DNA of 8,584 nucleotides. Origin: an uncultured Flavobacteriales bacterium. Lineage in GTDB: Bacteria; Bacteroidota; Bacteroidia; Flavobacteriales_D; Sanyastnellaceae. The translations under genes and the position numbers were made by a program. The notes beneath the pieces were generated by a model. That model did no database searches. It saw only the letters and a program-made list of their open reading frames with translations, and was not told where the DNA came from. The stretch covers positions 1-8,584 of the forward strand of contig CALCNZ010000309.1 in assembly GCA_937897625.1 (NCBI GenBank). The letters run 5' to 3'. Within the stretch, counting starts at the first letter, position 1, and each line of letters starts with the position of its first letter. This document shows, one piece after another, positions 7,479 to 8,584 of this stretch.

Positions 7479-7485
7479 CCGTCCC

Positions 7486-7559
7486 GCGCCTATAGCTCAG
7501 TCGGTTAGAGCAACAGACTCATAATCTGTGGGTCCCTGGTTCGAGCCCAGGTGGGCGCA
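7486..7559 (+). tRNA. tRNA with anticodon CAT (elongator Met, or possibly Ile2)
   Basis: A full cloverleaf of 74 bases can be folded by eye. The acceptor stem is GCGCCTA/TGGGCGC (7486-7492 with 7552-7558, one T-G pair). The D stem is GCTC/GAGC, the anticodon stem ACAGA/TCTGT, the loop CTCATAA with anticodon CAT at 7520-7522, the variable loop GGGTC and the T stem CCTGG/CCAGG with loop TTCGAGC. The discriminator base is A (7559). CCA is not encoded; the gene is followed by CAAAG, so CCA must be added by the tRNA nucleotidyltransferase. It is not the initiator: the first pair is a normal G-C and the anticodon stem lacks the three G-C pairs. Whether it is elongator Met or a lysidine-modified tRNA-Ile read at ATA codons cannot be settled by anticodon alone. 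Confidence 0.96.
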
Positions 7560-7564
7560 CAAAG

Positions 7565-7597
7565 ATAACCCCGCAACTGCGGGGTTATTCTTTTTCT
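7565..7597 (+). terminator. Intrinsic terminator of the tRNA gene, possibly bidirectional
   Basis: A perfect 10-base-pair stem (7565-7574 with 7579-7588, arms ATAACCCCGC and GCGGGGTTAT) closes a four-base loop AACT. It is followed on the plus strand by TCTTTTTCT. The stem can extend by four more pairs (AAAG with CTTT) past one bulged T. It begins 5 bases after the tRNA. On the minus strand it lies just after the stop of the hydrolase gene (7596-7598), where the T-run is shorter (CTTTG), so it may stop that gene less efficiently. Confidence 0.9.
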
Positions 7598-8569
7598 AGT
7601 TGACAATTAATTTTTCTGTTCGAGATTTTCTTTCATTTGAAAGTTTTACCAAATAAACTCCAGGGGCTAAGCTTCTTTCAATATTCTTTTTATTCTGCTG
7701 AAAAACTTTTTCTGTTAAAATTAGTTTGCCCGTTGCCTCACAAATTTCTACTTGGTTAAACTCTTCGCTCTTCCATTGAATATTAAACGCTACTGTTGTC
7801 GGATTAGGCATAATTTGAAATCGCTCCGCTTCCATCTCATTAACATTTTCGCAAAACATACATTGCGCAATTGCATCGGCAACTACAAAGGCATGAGAGC
7901 TCACGTAGTTCGTGTATTCCGAAACAACACATTCTCCATTTAAAAAGAATCTTAGCCAATTCGTCATTAAAGTAAGATAGCCATCTTGTTGATCGGCACG
8001 CGCCAAGCTTCCACCAAGTGGCTCCCCAAAATCACACAAAGTGCCTGCATCTATATATCCGCAATGCGAACCGCCTGTTAATGTTACGAAAGTCTTACAT
8101 GACGAATTAGTCGCATTAAAAATAGGCTGATGATTATCGGCAGGAGGAGTCACTGTATCATCACTTCCGGAAAATATTAATGAATAACAACTTACCGAAG
8201 AAGCTGCTGCAATTGCACTCGGAGTGGTTTCCGCAGGAGCCAGCCCCACGATTGCATCTATTGAAGGGTCTGAAGAGGCCGCTAACCAAGCAGCTCCACC
8301 ACCCATGCTATGACCAATGACTGCCTCTTTTTCTTGACTCACAATATTATACAATATAGATGCTGGATTGAGTGATTCTTGTTGAAGGGCATGTGTAACA
8401 AAGGCTAAATCAAGGCCAAACTCTTGGTGGTTGGGAGAAAAACCTGTTTCTGTATTCACCAGAGCTACAACAAATCCGAATGGGATTAGCTGATCGGCAA
8501 TTAATTGATAGCTCGCGGCGCCAATAACAAAACCATGCCCCACTGCAATGGAAGGATATTCAGCCAGTG
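7596..8569 (-). CDS. Secreted alpha/beta hydrolase with T9SS sorting tail, 5'-truncated
   Basis: The frame is open from the right edge to the TAG at 7598-7596, about 324 codons, with no start codon in the window. The GTG at 8543 is internal: the readable protein continues upstream as LAEYPSIAVGHGF, the strand and oxyanion-hole loop of an alpha/beta hydrolase. Counting that Val as 1, the nucleophile is Ser79 in IGHSMGGG, the acid is Asp128/129 in GSDDTVTPP, and the base is His160 in GGSHCGY, a complete triad. The layout resembles the dienelactone hydrolase, chlorophyllase and cutinase/PET-hydrolase-like group; the substrate cannot be named. Seven cysteines (119 to 231) fit an exported protein. 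Residues about 242-315 (IMPNPT ... LAPGVYLVKL ... KLIVN) form a T9SS type A sorting domain like that of the PNGase F-like protein. The missing signal peptide and N-terminus lie beyond the window. Confidence 0.88.
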
Positions 8570-8584
8570 AGATCGGAAGAGCAC
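8570..8584 (+). other. Illumina TruSeq adapter remnant (not genomic)
   Basis: The last 15 bases, AGATCGGAAGAGCAC, are identical to the start of the common Illumina TruSeq adapter. A chance exact match of this length at the contig end is very unlikely. The bases should be trimmed. They add spurious codons to the 5' side of the truncated hydrolase reading frame. Confidence 0.95.

Noticed and set aside
7752..7943. Plus-strand open frame of 63 codons opposite the hydrolase gene
   Set aside because: It is a shadow of the T9SS tail region on the other strand, with no start context or domain.
8541..8543. GTG at 8543 as the start codon of the hydrolase
   Set aside because: The frame continues upstream in hydrolase-like sequence (EYPSIAVGHGF), and a start here would cut off the oxyanion-hole strand and any signal peptide. 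The gene is truncated by the window edge.

Overview
The window looks like a piece of a Bacteroidota chromosome, most likely from the Flavobacteriales (Crocinitomicaceae/Cryomorphaceae-like). The support is internal. Two secreted proteins end in type IX secretion system (T9SS) type A sorting domains. A DUF2851 gene and a single-domain PspC gene are paired, as is common in this phylum. Start codons lack Shine-Dalgarno sequences. Two promoters fit the Bacteroidota consensus TTG-N19-TAnnTTTG. The DNA is moderately AT-rich and densely coded; the longest stretch without a gene is about 105 bases, so there is no large unexplained region.

Left part (1-1572, minus strand): the first 21 codons of rpsF (ribosomal protein S6) with a good promoter, then a small PspC-domain membrane protein whose start overlaps the end of a DUF2851 gene. 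These two probably form one operon. Centre (1678-5124, plus strand): a 1148-residue secreted protein related to peptide-N-glycosidase F (PNGase F). Its N-terminal domain is split by about 500 residues that include a LamG domain, and the protein carries further beta-domains and a T9SS tail. It ends one base from the stop codon of the convergent gene aroC.

Right part: hutI (imidazolonepropionase, histidine breakdown) and aroC (chorismate synthase, aromatic synthesis) lie 9 bases apart on the minus strand and probably share a transcript. Divergent from hutI is a tRNA gene with anticodon CAT, with a near-perfect promoter and a strong hairpin terminator. The last gene, on the minus strand, is a 5'-truncated T9SS-secreted alpha/beta hydrolase. 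The final 15 bases are an exact match to the start of the Illumina TruSeq adapter, so the right edge is a sequencing or assembly artefact.

Most of the window is ordinary core and secreted-protein content. I see no CRISPR array, transposon, phage gene, toxin-antitoxin pair or defence system. The points most worth a second look are the domain-split PNGase F-like protein with a doubtful active site, the shared initiation region of the rpsF and tRNA promoters, the very tight hutI/tRNA divergent start, and a possible nuclease-like core with a cysteine cluster in the DUF2851 protein.
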